Shown one piece after another: positions 26,756-37,200 of a stretch of DNA of 64,000 nucleotides (position 1 is the first letter of the stretch; every line of letters begins with the position of its first letter). Origin of the DNA: Chitinophaga niabensis (lineage in GTDB: Bacteria; Bacteroidota; Bacteroidia; Chitinophagales; Chitinophagaceae); NCBI GenBank assembly GCA_017849435.1, contig JAFIGY010000014.1, positions 1 to 64,000 on the forward strand. Direction: 5' to 3'. A program made the translations under genes and the position numbers. The notes below the pieces were generated by a model. That model had not been told where the DNA came from. It saw nothing but the letters and a program-made list of their open reading frames with translations, and did no database searches.

Positions 26756-28018
26756 ATGACGAAAGTCTTTTTATTACTCTTATTACCGGCTTTGGGGGGA
26801 ACGACGAGTGTTCTCGCTGCCAGTGATAAGGGCCCTAAGGAGATGGCCGTTTCCGTACAGGAAACGCCCGCCGATACCTCGGTGACCCTTAAGAGGACCG
26901 CTCACCTTCCCAAAGACACAGCGGTGCACGTTTCCGCTGCATCCGCAGCTGTGAAACAAGGTGCACAGACCATGCCCGCTACGCCCGTACGCAGCCCCAA
27001 GGTGTACGAGCAAATGGATAATCACTACATCTCCGGATATGTGAACGATTACGCTACCCGCTACAGCGAACACCTCGCAGTAATGGTGGATAAAGCGGCG
27101 CCTTATTTCGGCATGATAGAAAAGGTATTTACCGATCATGGCATTCCGGAAGAAATGAAATACCTGGCGGTGATCGAATCCGGTATGTCCTACAACGCCC
27201 GCTCCCGCGTTGGCGCCGTAGGGATGTGGCAATTCATGAGCGGTACCGCTAAGATCTTCGGCCTGAACGTAGGCAGAAAAGTGGATGAGCGTAAGGATTT
27301 CTACAAATCCACTGTGGCAGCTGCCAAATATCTCAACGAATTATACGAGCAGTTTGATGACTGGTTACTGGTGGTAGCCGCTTACAATTGCGGCGCCGGC
27401 GGTGTGCAACGCGCACAGAAGATCAGCGGAAGGAATGATTTCTGGGGTATCCAGTACTTCCTGCCCGCGGAATCCCGCAACCACGTGTACAAATTCATCG
27501 CTACCGGCTACATCCTCGATCGTTTCAACAACTTCTTCGGTGTGGGCGACAATTATGCAGTAGCCCCCGGTGCAAGGCTGAGCGCCGCTCCTGAGTTCAG
27601 GAAAGCCACTCCGCTGACGGACGAGGACCTGTATAATACCGTAGTGTTCAATATCAGCGGTAAATACCGGATGGAAGCGATCGCGAAGAAACTGTCCATA
27701 GAACCGAACGAACTGGAACGCCTGAACCCCGGGTTTGCACAGGCACTCGCCGGAGAAACCGGCAGCTATGATCTGCGCATCCCGAAAGAAAAAATGAAAA
27801 CGTTCCAGTCCGAGAAAGAAGAGATACTGAAGGAATCCTTACAACTGACCCTGGACGACAAAGCTTCTACTGTGGATAAATCCCGTTTCCCTGCGCCTGT
27901 TAAACGGCCGGAAGTGAACGAGAACCCGAAGAAGAAAGAGATCGTGAAAAAGAAAGGGCATCATCACAGCAGCAAGCACAAGAGCAGGAAAGGAAAGGGA
28001 ACAAAAAAGAAAAAGTGA
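26756..28018 (+). CDS. MltD-like lytic transglycosylase
   Basis: 420 aa: a signal peptide (1-21), a spacer (about 25-90), an SLT domain (about 95-240) with catalytic Glu in LAVIESGMSYN and the motifs GAVGMWQFM and AAYNCGAGGVQRA, a LysM-like segment (about 295-350) and a strongly basic C-terminus rich in Lys, His and Ser (about 385-420). It cleaves peptidoglycan with formation of 1,6-anhydroMurNAc. The polycationic tail, more than half Lys/Arg/His, is unusual and may bind cell wall acidic groups or nucleic acid. It starts 15 nt after gatA. Confidence 0.9.
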   Translation: MTKVFLLLLLPALGGTTSVLAASDKGPKEMAVSVQETPADTSVTLKRTAHLPKDTAVHVSAASAAVKQGAQTMPATPVRSPKVYEQMDNHYISGYVNDYATRYSEHLAVMVDKAAPYFGMIEKVFTDHGIPEEMKYLAVIESGMSYNARSRVGAVGMWQFMSGTAKIFGLNVGRKVDERKDFYKSTVAAAKYLNELYEQFDDWLLVVAAYNCGAGGVQRAQKISGRNDFWGIQYFLPAESRNHVYKFIATGYILDRFNNFFGVGDNYAVAPGARLSAAPEFRKATPLTDEDLYNTVVFNISGKYRMEAIAKKLSIEPNELERLNPGFAQALAGETGSYDLRIPKEKMKTFQSEKEEILKESLQLTLDDKASTVDKSRFPAPVKRPEVNENPKKKEIVKKKGHHHSSKHKSRKGKGTKKKK

Positions 28019-28035
28019 TCATTGCAAAATATGCA

Positions 28036-28078
28036 GAAAAAGAAAGAGGTCCGTCGCACGGGCCTCTTTCTTTTTTAT
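28036..28078. terminator. bidirectional terminator
   Basis: AAAGAAAGAGG-T-CCGT-CGC-ACGG-G-CCTCTTTCTTT hairpin with A-run before and T-run after. It serves the transglycosylase gene and overlaps the stop of the convergent antiporter gene. Confidence 0.85.
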
Positions 28079-29469
28079 GGCATCACTCTGTGTTGCGCTT
28101 TGGCATGACTGTAATGATGGATCGCATCCAGCAAGGGTCCTGTCATGAAAGTAGTGGCAAGGGCCATCAACACCAGCATAGCAAAGACCTGTGGGTTGAG
28201 GATGCCAAGGTCGTACCCGATGTTTAACACCACGAGTTCCATAAGGCCGCGGGTGTTCATGAGGGCGCCGATAGACAATGCCTCGGGCCAGGGCTGCCCT
28301 ACCAGTCGCGCCGTAAGCGCAGATCCCGCAAATTTGCCGGAAACCGCCACCAGCATGATCGCTCCGAACACTGCCCAGAGTTGCGGATCGTTGAGTAAAC
28401 CGATCTGTGTACGCAGGCCGGTAAAGGCAAAGAAGACAGGGAGCAGGATCAGCACGCTCACATCCTCCAGTTTATCTGTCAATATCTGCTTGATATTCGC
28501 TTCCGCCGGCATGATCACACCTGCGAGGAAAGCTCCGAACAACAAATGTATACCGATCAGTTCCGCCAGGTATCCTGCGATCAGGAGCACAAAGAAACCC
28601 AGCGCCACCTTGGTTTTCGTACCGTTCAATAATGCCATCCTCCTGCGTAGCCACGGCCGTATCACCATCAGCATGGCCAGCACAAACACCAGCGCCAGTG
28701 CAATGGTCATCAGCGCACTGAGGATCCCGCCGGCTTTAGCGATTGCTACTACCACGGCCAGGATACACCATGCAGTGATATCGTCCGCTGCGGCGCAGGT
28801 AATGGCCATCGTGCCCAACGGTGTGCCCGTCAATCCCCGCTCCTGCACAATCCGCGCCAGCACGGGAAAAGCGGTGATGCTCATGGCGATGCCCATAAAC
28901 AGGGCGAAAGAAAGAAAACCGACGTTAGCCGGCGCGAACTGCCGGTAGGTGAAAAAGGCCAGGCAAACGCCCAGGAAGAACGGAATGATAATGCTCGCAT
29001 GGCTGATCATCACGGCGTCTTGCGCCTTTTGCCTGATCTTGCTGATATCCAGCTCCATCCCTACGATAAACATGAAGAACGCCAGCCCGATCTGGCTGAG
29101 GAACTGCAGGTTGCCCAGTGAGCCTGTGGGGAAGATGGTCTTCATACCTTCCGGCCATATCCAGCCAAAGAGAGAGGGGCCGAGCACAATGCCGGCAATG
29201 ATCTCGCCCACCACAGCAGGTTGCCTGACCAGTCGTGCTGCATACCCGAAGAGCCGCGATACACAAAGGATCAGGATGATCTGTAACAACAGCATACTCA
29301 GCGGTTGCTGCGCATGATGGGCTACTTCCGAAAGCATGCCACCGCCGGCGCCTGCAGGAGCTAAAGCACCGTCATGTTGCAGCAGCCGTTCTCCCTGTGC
29401 AATGATCAGCCAGATGAGCGCGGCAAATACGCCGATGATCAAAGGATAGAGCAAATGATTCTTTTTCAT
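28075..29469 (-). CDS. CPA2-family cation/proton antiporter
   Basis: 464 aa with about 13 transmembrane helices of the Na+/H+ or K+/H+ exchanger fold. The core includes GEIIAGIVLGPSLFG, the conserved acidic pair region in TCAAADDITAWCIL, and LNTRG-type sequence in GALMNTRGLMELVVLNI. It has no RCK/TrkA-N domain, unlike KefB/KefC. It contributes to pH or cation homeostasis. The short cytoplasmic N-terminus MKKNHLLYPL marks the start. Confidence 0.9.
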   Translation of the reverse strand: MKKNHLLYPLIIGVFAALIWLIIAQGERLLQHDGALAPAGAGGGMLSEVAHHAQQPLSMLLLQIILILCVSRLFGYAARLVRQPAVVGEIIAGIVLGPSLFGWIWPEGMKTIFPTGSLGNLQFLSQIGLAFFMFIVGMELDISKIRQKAQDAVMISHASIIIPFFLGVCLAFFTYRQFAPANVGFLSFALFMGIAMSITAFPVLARIVQERGLTGTPLGTMAITCAAADDITAWCILAVVVAIAKAGGILSALMTIALALVFVLAMLMVIRPWLRRRMALLNGTKTKVALGFFVLLIAGYLAELIGIHLLFGAFLAGVIMPAEANIKQILTDKLEDVSVLILLPVFFAFTGLRTQIGLLNDPQLWAVFGAIMLVAVSGKFAGSALTARLVGQPWPEALSIGALMNTRGLMELVVLNIGYDLGILNPQVFAMLVLMALATTFMTGPLLDAIHHYSHAKAQHRVMP

Positions 29470-29522
29470 GATAAGCGAAACTTCTAATGCGAAATATACG
29501 AACTCCGCGCAATTCTAATTCG

Positions 29523-29530
29523 TAATTTTG
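29523..29530 (+). promoter_or_regulatory. -7 box TAATTTTG, near-leaderless promoter
   Basis: Exact TAnnTTTG match ending 5 nt before ATG 29536, so the mRNA would begin at or within a few bases of the start codon. Confidence 0.6.
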
Positions 29531-29535
29531 AGGAT

Positions 29536-29922
29536 ATGAACACTGAGAAACTGCGCCTGGACAAGTACCTCTGGGCGATCCGCATATTCAAAACCCGCAC
29601 GCAGGCGGCCGCTGCCTGTGATAGCGGAAAAGTAAAAATGAACGGTGCGGCCGTGAAGGCGGCCAGGACCGTTAATATCGGGGACCAGTATGAAGTAAAG
29701 ACGGAAGCCAGGAAATGGAAGATAGAAGTGACCGGCTTGTTGGCTAACCGTCAGCAATATACGGAGGCCATCAAGTATTACCTGGACGTTACGCCTGAGG
29801 GCGATCAGCAGTTCAATCACCGGGTGGCTGCCAGCTTCCACACCGGTAAACGCCCCAGCAAGATCGGGCGGCCTACCAAAAAGGAACGCCGCGATCTGGA
29901 TGATTTTATGCAGGAAGATTAA
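29536..29922 (+). CDS. S4-domain RNA-binding protein (Hsp15-like)
   Basis: 128 aa. An S4 domain occupies residues 4-65 (LRLDKYLWAIRIFKTRTQAA ... GKVKMNGAAVKAARTVNIGD, cited in parts), followed by a basic tail with RPTKKERRDLDDF, the same layout as Hsp15 (HslR). Hsp15 rescues 50S subunits carrying stalled nascent chains. It is divergent from the antiporter gene and 38 nt before lysA. Confidence 0.9.
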   Translation: MNTEKLRLDKYLWAIRIFKTRTQAAAACDSGKVKMNGAAVKAARTVNIGDQYEVKTEARKWKIEVTGLLANRQQYTEAIKYYLDVTPEGDQQFNHRVAASFHTGKRPSKIGRPTKKERRDLDDFMQED

Positions 29923-29960
29923 ATTCTTATTATTTTCGCACATTCAATTTATTCGAAACA

Positions 29961-31187
29961 ATGGCCAAGCAAAGCGATGTTCTCAGCGCCGATTTCCTGG
30001 TGAAAGTGGCGGAAGAGTTTGGTACACCGGTATATGTGTATCATGCAGAAAAGATCAAAATACAGTACGAAAAGCTACAAAAAGCCTTCAGTAAGGCGGA
30101 TGCGCGTTTTTTCTATGCCTGCAAGGCCCTCACGAACATCAACGTGCTTCGGTATATCAATTCCATCGGATGCGGACTGGATACAGTATCCATTCAGGAA
30201 GTACAGCTGGGACTTAAAGCTGGTTTCGATCCGAAGAATATCCTGTTCACGCCCAATTGTGTGGACCTGCAGGAGATCATCGCCGCTAAAGACTACGGCG
30301 TCAATATCAACATCGACAATATTTCCATCCTCGAACAGTTCGGGAACAGGTTCGGCGGCAGCTATCCCATTTGCATCCGCCTCAACCCGCACATCATGGC
30401 CGGGGGGAACTTCAAGATATCTACCGGGCATGTGGACAGCAAATTCGGTATATCCATTCACCAACTGCGTCACATCGAGCGGATCGTGAAATCCACCAAG
30501 CTGAAAGTGACCGGGTTGCATATGCACACCGGGTCAGAGATCAAGGATGTGGATGTGTTTCTGCGCGGAGTAGAGATCATGTTTGAAATGACCGAACACT
30601 TCCCGGACCTCGAGTTCATTGATCTTGGCAGCGGGTTCAAGGTAGCTTACCAGCAGGGTGATCCTGAAACGGACATCGATTTGCTTGGTAAGAAACTCAC
30701 CGATGCTTTCAATCATTTTGCGAAATCTTACAAACGTCCGTTACAGCTCTGGTTTGAGCCAGGGAAGTTCCTCGTGAGCCAGAGCGGGTACTTTGTGGTG
30801 AAAGCGAATGTGATCAAACAGACCACCGCCACTGTTTTTGTAGGCGTGAACTCCGGTTTCAACCACCTGATCCGACCCATGTTCTACGATGCTTTCCACC
30901 TCATCAAGAATATCTCCAATCCTAAAGGCACAGACCGCATCTACACAGTTGTAGGCAACATCTGCGAAACCGATACTTTCGGCTGGGACCGCAAGATCAA
31001 TGAAGTGCGCGAGGGCGATTACCTCGTGTTCTACAATGCGGGTGCCTATGGTTTTGAAATGTCCAGCAACTTCAACTCCCGGCTCAAACCCGCGGAAGTG
31101 CTGGTAAAAGACGGCAAGGCCCACCTGATCCGCAAGCGGGATACGATCGACGACCTGCTGAAGAACCAGGTGGAAATCCCCCTTTAA
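29961..31187 (+). CDS. lysA: diaminopimelate decarboxylase
   Basis: 408-aa PLP fold-III decarboxylase. The PLP lysine is in FYACKALTN (about residue 54), the phosphate-binding HMHTGSEIKD motif is at about 190, the C-terminal active-site Cys is in NICETDTFGWDR, and YNAGAYGFEMSS is near the end. It makes L-lysine from meso-diaminopimelate. The next gene starts 3 nt after its stop, so the two are probably co-transcribed. Confidence 0.95.
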   Translation: MAKQSDVLSADFLVKVAEEFGTPVYVYHAEKIKIQYEKLQKAFSKADARFFYACKALTNINVLRYINSIGCGLDTVSIQEVQLGLKAGFDPKNILFTPNCVDLQEIIAAKDYGVNINIDNISILEQFGNRFGGSYPICIRLNPHIMAGGNFKISTGHVDSKFGISIHQLRHIERIVKSTKLKVTGLHMHTGSEIKDVDVFLRGVEIMFEMTEHFPDLEFIDLGSGFKVAYQQGDPETDIDLLGKKLTDAFNHFAKSYKRPLQLWFEPGKFLVSQSGYFVVKANVIKQTTATVFVGVNSGFNHLIRPMFYDAFHLIKNISNPKGTDRIYTVVGNICETDTFGWDRKINEVREGDYLVFYNAGAYGFEMSSNFNSRLKPAEVLVKDGKAHLIRKRDTIDDLLKNQVEIPL

Positions 31188-31190
31188 CGT

Positions 31191-31835
31191 ATGACCGAGC
31201 TGATCGATACCCTCAGGGCCCAGGGCTATGAAGAGATGGGACGGTACAGCTTCCGGGAACTGATCATTCCGCTGCGCGAAGGCCTGAAGGCTCGCAACCG
31301 CTATGCACGGCTGTTGTGGCTCTTTTTTCTCCTTGGTGTGGCGGCCATTTTGCTATACTGGTTTTCTACAGATGCATTTGCATTCCTCCCCTTCTGCGGA
31401 TGGTTGCTGGCCGGTATCCCTGCTACTTTTCTGCTGGTGCCTCTGCATGAAATGATCCACGGATGGATGTTCCGCAGGTATGGCGCCAAAGATGTGCGCT
31501 ATGGCGTGATCTGGCGGTATTTCATGTTCTATGCCGTGGCCCACGCTTTTGTAGTTGGTTACCGGCAGTTCCGGTACATTGCCATGGCGCCTTTCGTAGT
31601 GATCTCCCTGCTGTGCGTTATCGGGTTCTGGTGGGTGCCGGCAAACGGGAAAGTGCTGTTGCTGGGACTTTACAGCTTTCATACCCTTTGCTGTGCCGGC
31701 GATTTCGGGCTTTGCGCCTATTTTGAGAAGTACCGCCACCGGCAGCCGGTGAGCTTTGACGATGCAGACGCCGGCATTTCCTATTTTTATGCCCTTCCGG
31801 ACCCCGATCGCGTTTTGGATACGGAAAACCCCTAA
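31191..31835 (+). CDS. DUF3267 family putative zinc metalloprotease
   Basis: 214 aa with four transmembrane helices. Helix 2 ends in LVPLHEMIHGWMFRRYGA, giving the zincin HExxH motif (His86, Glu87, His90), and CCAGDFGLCAYF near 170 supplies a conserved GD that could hold a third ligand. This matches the DUF3267 integral-membrane zincin family, whose substrates are unknown. It is 3 nt after lysA. Confidence 0.87.
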   Translation: MTELIDTLRAQGYEEMGRYSFRELIIPLREGLKARNRYARLLWLFFLLGVAAILLYWFSTDAFAFLPFCGWLLAGIPATFLLVPLHEMIHGWMFRRYGAKDVRYGVIWRYFMFYAVAHAFVVGYRQFRYIAMAPFVVISLLCVIGFWWVPANGKVLLLGLYSFHTLCCAGDFGLCAYFEKYRHRQPVSFDDADAGISYFYALPDPDRVLDTENP

Positions 31836-31902
31836 CTTTGCACATACCTCACACCTCAGTTATCCTGCACTGTCACCTGTCGCTTTATTTTTAGGGTTTT
31901 TT

Positions 31903-34269
31903 ATGAAGATATTAACTGCACACCCGCGTTTATTCAGGGAAGATCATCAGATCGATAGTCATATTTCGTTCGTGCCCTTCATCCGCTTCGTGAAAGAGAA
32001 GGCCGCGCAAACGAAGGGAGCCCGTGCCGACTACTTTGCAGAGATCGCGCGGCACTTTGAGAGCAATCCGGAACTGTTGCAACCGCTGAGAGAAGATGCG
32101 GACATCACCCGGTTCCAGGAGTACCTGGACCTGCTGACAGCGACCGTTTTTCCCGTAACGATGGACGATTCAAAGGATATTTACGGGATAGGGGTTCCTT
32201 ATCGCTTCGCGATATTCTACTATTCAGAACGTTTTAAACAAATATTCTCGAAAGACGGGGACGAGCTGGCGGCCGTGCCACAGGGCATTTCGGAGGAGAA
32301 AATGAAGAAGGATAAGCTGACCTGGTTGTACAAGCTGATCCTGGAACGTGTATACAATGTGCCGGTCAAATATGACAACGAGCTTATCCACAATGTCGTA
32401 AACCCCGAAACCGGGTTGGAGAAATACATTAAGGTCAATGTAGACGCTCGTTTTGTAGATGTAAAACCGAAAGGCGATCTGCCGCCGCTGAATTGCGATA
32501 ACATTTGCTCCACGGATTTCAGGAAACAGAATCTGGCTGATCTGCAACGGATGCTCCCCCTGGAGCACTTTGCACTGGAGGGTTTTGTGATCTGGACTAT
32601 CTCGGATGTGACGCAGGATCATGTGATCACGGGGATGAAGAATCTCGTGCTGAATATCCGAAAGGACAATGAAGCAAAAACGTATAGCCAGGCCCGTGAG
32701 TACCTTAAAACATTGATTGGTCGTGCTGACCTGAATGCGAACCTCATTCCGTTCCTCAAGGTCAATAACAAAAGCGTGCTGGAGCACAACTACGTATCGC
32801 AGAGCATCATCTTTTCCAGCGCCCGCCATGAAACAGAACGTGTGGCTATGTACGAGCAGCTGCAGGCGTATTTATCCGCCAACATGCAACCGCTCACCAT
32901 TCAGCAGGTCACGCGGCAGACGGTGGAATTGTATCCTTTCCTGAAATATCTGCCGCTGCATGGTGTGAAGAGTTTCATTCTTTGCCCCATCCTGCATGAA
33001 GATAACCTGCTCGGTATGCTGGAACTGGCGGTGACGAATGGAGAGGCGCTGGACTGGGAGATACTCGGCCGCCTGCAACCTGTATACGCCGTGGGCTCCA
33101 TGTTACTGCGCCGCAGTGTTGAATTGGCCAATGAGCGTATCAACGAAGTGATCAAAGATCAGTTCACAGCGCTGCAACCCGCGGTGGAGTGGAAGTTTGT
33201 AGAATCTGCCTGGGAATATCTTCACACGCCCAAAGCGCAGCAGAAAGATATCGGCAATATCCTTTTTGAAGAAGTATATCCTTTGTACGGTGCGGTGGAT
33301 ATCCGAAACTCGTCTGTAGAACGGGGCTCGGCCATCCGCGACGATCTCCGGGAACAGCTGCAGCTCATCCAGCAAACGTTTAAACGTATCAACGGAGACC
33401 TGCATCTGCCGTTGCTCGAGGAACTGTCTTATAAGAACAACCTCATGCTCAACAGTATGCAGGAGACCCTGTTTGCGGAGGATGAAGTGAAGATCAACGA
33501 TTTCCTGGAACAGGAGATCGCGCCTACTTTCCGGCATCTTTACGACAGTGAAGTACATCTGAAGCCTTTCCTGAACGAGTACTTCGAGAAGATAGACAAG
33601 GCATCGGGGCATGTGTACCATCACCGCAGAGAGTATGAAGAATCGTTGCAGGAGATCAATTCCGCCATCAACAAATACCTCGAGAACGAAAAAGAAGAAT
33701 TGCAGCGATCATTCCCCTGCTACTTTGAAAAATACAGAACGGATGGCGTGGAGTACAATGTTTACATTGGACAATCGATTTCGCCGGACCGTAAATTCGA
33801 TATGATCTATCTTCGTAACCTGCGCCTGTGGCAGCTTTCATCGATGGCGGAGATCACGCGTATCACGCATGCGCTGGAACCTTTACTGAGGATACCCCTG
33901 CATACCACACAGCTCGTTCTGGCGCATAGTAACCCGATCGATATCAGTTTCCGGAAAGATGAAAGGCGGTTTGATGTGGAGGGGGCGTACAACATCCGTT
34001 ACGAGATCATGAAAAAACGGATCGACAAAGTACGTATCCGTGAAACGAACGAAAGGCTCACACAGCCCGGCAAGATCGCGATCGTATATTCTTACATCAA
34101 GGAAGCGGATGAGTACCGGAAGTACATCGAATTCCTTCAGGACAGGCAGGTACTGTTGCCGGATGTGGAAATGCTGGACCTCGAAGAAGTGCAGGGTATC
34201 AGCGGCCTCAAAGCATTGCGGGTAGGCGTTAACCTTGATCATCAGAACTTGAAGCCGAGTGTAACGTAA
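31903..34269 (+). CDS. large cytoplasmic protein of unknown function, possible GAF domain
   Basis: 788 aa, no signal or membrane helix. The middle (about residues 310-410) has a GAF-like run, ending VKSFILCPILHEDNLLGML and ELAVTNGEALDWEILGRL, then a helical segment. The C-terminal third is helical and acidic/basic mixed with ISFRKDERRFDVEGAYNIR. There is no kinase, HTH or catalytic motif. It appears to be a conserved Bacteroidota protein whose role I cannot assign. ATG 31903 is chosen: the upstream in-frame ATG at 31756 lies inside the previous gene and would add a non-conserved-looking stretch. Its stop overlaps the convergent gene by 28 nt. Confidence 0.75.
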   Translation: MKILTAHPRLFREDHQIDSHISFVPFIRFVKEKAAQTKGARADYFAEIARHFESNPELLQPLREDADITRFQEYLDLLTATVFPVTMDDSKDIYGIGVPYRFAIFYYSERFKQIFSKDGDELAAVPQGISEEKMKKDKLTWLYKLILERVYNVPVKYDNELIHNVVNPETGLEKYIKVNVDARFVDVKPKGDLPPLNCDNICSTDFRKQNLADLQRMLPLEHFALEGFVIWTISDVTQDHVITGMKNLVLNIRKDNEAKTYSQAREYLKTLIGRADLNANLIPFLKVNNKSVLEHNYVSQSIIFSSARHETERVAMYEQLQAYLSANMQPLTIQQVTRQTVELYPFLKYLPLHGVKSFILCPILHEDNLLGMLELAVTNGEALDWEILGRLQPVYAVGSMLLRRSVELANERINEVIKDQFTALQPAVEWKFVESAWEYLHTPKAQQKDIGNILFEEVYPLYGAVDIRNSSVERGSAIRDDLREQLQLIQQTFKRINGDLHLPLLEELSYKNNLMLNSMQETLFAEDEVKINDFLEQEIAPTFRHLYDSEVHLKPFLNEYFEKIDKASGHVYHHRREYEESLQEINSAINKYLENEKEELQRSFPCYFEKYRTDGVEYNVYIGQSISPDRKFDMIYLRNLRLWQLSSMAEITRITHALEPLLRIPLHTTQLVLAHSNPIDISFRKDERRFDVEGAYNIRYEIMKKRIDKVRIRETNERLTQPGKIAIVYSYIKEADEYRKYIEFLQDRQVLLPDVEMLDLEEVQGISGLKALRVGVNLDHQNLKPSVT

Positions 34270-37200
34270 GGCAACGTTTCCTCGTTGGAATGCCCAAGCT
34301 CTGCCGTAACGATCAACATATTCACCGGAGAGAAATAGAATCCGCCGCCGAAGCCATTGTGCCATTGGCGGGAATGTTCACCATCCACCCACACCCTTCC
34401 CACATCATTGAAAGCGATCAGCCCTACTGATCCGGGCAGGATGTAAGAAGTGAAATCGAACAGTTTCAACCGCATTTCCATATTGTTGTAAGCCATGCTG
34501 CGCCCGGCAAAGCGATTGTTCCGGAAGCCGCGAAGACCGCCCGTTCCACCGAGTGAGAGCGATTGAAAGAATTCCGGATTTCCCCAGGTGGTGCCACCGC
34601 CGAAACGCGCAACGAACACCAGGTTGGCCGGCAGTCCGAAAGAGGCGTAGATGCTCATATCCGTGCGGATCTGCGCGTAATTGTTGCTGTAGGTGTTCAA
34701 TCCTGCGTTACCAGACAGCGTGGTGGTCCACAGGAGGCCACGGGTGGGCACGATATGGTTATCCCGTGTGTCAATATGCAACGTACCGTGAAGCCCTCCG
34801 TAAACCTTGTTTTGAAAGAGGAAGGCGGAATCCAGCTTGTTATCGGTGAAGTTCCTGAGATAGCGGCCCTTGTTATCCTCCGGTTCAAGGGTAACGGCGG
34901 TTATGGAAGGCCCGATGAAGACGCTCACCTGCTGCGTAAGGCGCTGACGTAGCGAAACTCCTGCTGAATAGAGATTGAAGCGACTGCGGTAATAACGTAT
35001 ACGCTTGTGCGTTACCGACTCGAATGCTGTTTCATTTCCATACCCAAAGAAATTCATGGTATTATGCGGGGCTTTGGCAAGCGCATTAACGATCAGATCG
35101 GCTTTGCCCACCGCCTCCTTGAACTGCCCTTCGTACCTGAACTGATAGGCTTTGGTGGCGAGGGAATGCAAGGCAGTAATGGTGTGCTTAACGGCGAAGG
35201 AGTCTTTCCGGAACCCCTGCCCAATGTATTGCCCGCCCACACCCAGTAATAATCCGTCATCCAGCGTATAGGCCGCCGCCAGCAGGGGCATGAGCTTGTT
35301 ATATTTGTAGGCCGTGCGCTGATAGGCGATCACATTCTTGTTGGTGGAGAGTTTGAGCTTTTCGCGGCGACCGATGGCGAAGCTGTCTTTCCCGTTATCG
35401 AGATCATAAATGAAGATGCGTTTACCACCACCGCCACTGCTGCTGTCGATATACGTATCACCTTTCTTCCCGCCGATGAGCCGGATACGTATAGGCGTTC
35501 CCGTTTCCCCGCGGATAATGAACCGGTCTTCCCCGCCCAATCCATATACCGCGATCTGTTTGGTTTGTGCCGGATCAAATGTACGGTCGTAGAGGGTTTG
35601 TTCCAGTTCTCCTTTTTTACTGATCTTCCGGGCTTCCACATGTACTTTGCCACCCGGCAGACGGGTGATGGTGAACTGTTCGTTCTTTTTGGAGCCGGTG
35701 ATATCCACGCCTTTGGCGAGGAAGCGGTAATATTTGAGGGCTTGTTGGGGGAGGATGTTCCGCCGGGCCTGCAAGGTGCTGATCATCATATCGCCCACCT
35801 GCCGGCGGATGGTATCCGGGAACTGCGCTACCGCGGCCTGTATCACACTGTCCGTCATAGCCGCCGCGAAAGCTTTGGATTGTTCCTGCCATTGCGCTTC
35901 ACTCAACCCGTTGAGGAAGTTACGATCGAAGTAACGGGAGCTGAAATTGAACCCGTTAATGTCCGGGATCTTTTTCCGGAAACCCTGTATGGAAGGGAGC
36001 AGCCAGGGACGGCTCATCATCCGCGGCAATAATCCCTGATTGATAAAGAATGCCTGATCCCGGTCACGGGGAATAGGGAAGAAAGTTTTTGCTTTCTTAT
36101 TCTTTTCCGCGTACCAGCGCCACTGATCTTCGTGGCGGTCCCAGTCAGCGATATACATATCGAGCAGGCGCGCCTGCAGCATGGCTTGCTGGTTCACCTG
36201 GTTATCGTTATCATCCAGCAGATGTTCCAGCAGTTTTTCCGTGTTATAGGTTTTGCTGGTGGTGACAGGTTCCCTTTCTTCGAGAAGATATACGCCATTG
36301 GCGAAGTCTTTCCGGTAAATGCCTAACGTGGTATCGTCTGCAAGATATACGAATTGCGGATGCGTATGCGGTACACCGGCGGCGGCGGCCAGCGCACTAA
36401 CAGCGAGCGGCGCGTAAGGATTGGCCGCGGATATCTGGTCCTGCACTACTTCCCGGGCGAAGGTTTCCCGGAGCGCCTCGGGGATAGCTGTTAACGGCCA
36501 TTTCCGGAGGGAGCGCAACACCCATTCGTTCTCAGATTTATCTTCCAGGCGAAGGGAGCGTGTTTGTTTGCCGCCGCCGCGTTTGATGATCTTCAGTCCG
36601 CCTTTGATCGTATCCAGGTCGATCGTTGGAAAGGTAAGCGGCGTGGCCCATACCTGCCGGTAATTGTCTCCCAGCAGAAAACGGTGAAGACCGTTCACCT
36701 TCGCGTATTGCGGATCAGGCGCCACGGTCATGGCCGGAGGCCGGGGTTCGGCAGCGTGTTGCTGCTGTTGCCGGCGGTATTCCGCGAGGTTCAGCAGTGT
36801 TTGTGAAAAGATCGGTTGCGCGGATTGATCATCATAAAAATTCAGCCGTACGGTTCCATTCTGCATGACCTCTATGACGCTGTAGCCATTGAGGTTGCTG
36901 GCGAACAGGGATTTCCGACCCTTTTTCACACGATTCTCCTTCGCTCCGGCACCACTCACAACATAATGCCTGGCCTGATCCCGGATCAGCTGCAGGGTAT
37001 GGTCATGCCCGGAAACGAATACCACAGGCGCATCCGCCGGAATAGCCGACTCAATGCCCTTGATCATTTTGCGGTACAGGGGATGCGGAAGATCTTCCCG
37101 CGTGCCGAACACGCCGCGTACGAGCGGATACACCGATCCGATCACCGGTAGCGGCAGGTAAAGGTTCCGTTTGGCATCCGTGAGCGGAAAGATATGTTGT

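Noticed and set aside
31756-31902. Extended N-terminus for the 788-aa protein
   Set aside because: The extension would overlap the preceding DUF3267 gene by about 80 nt and reads as low-quality sequence. ATG 31903 follows the intergenic gap.
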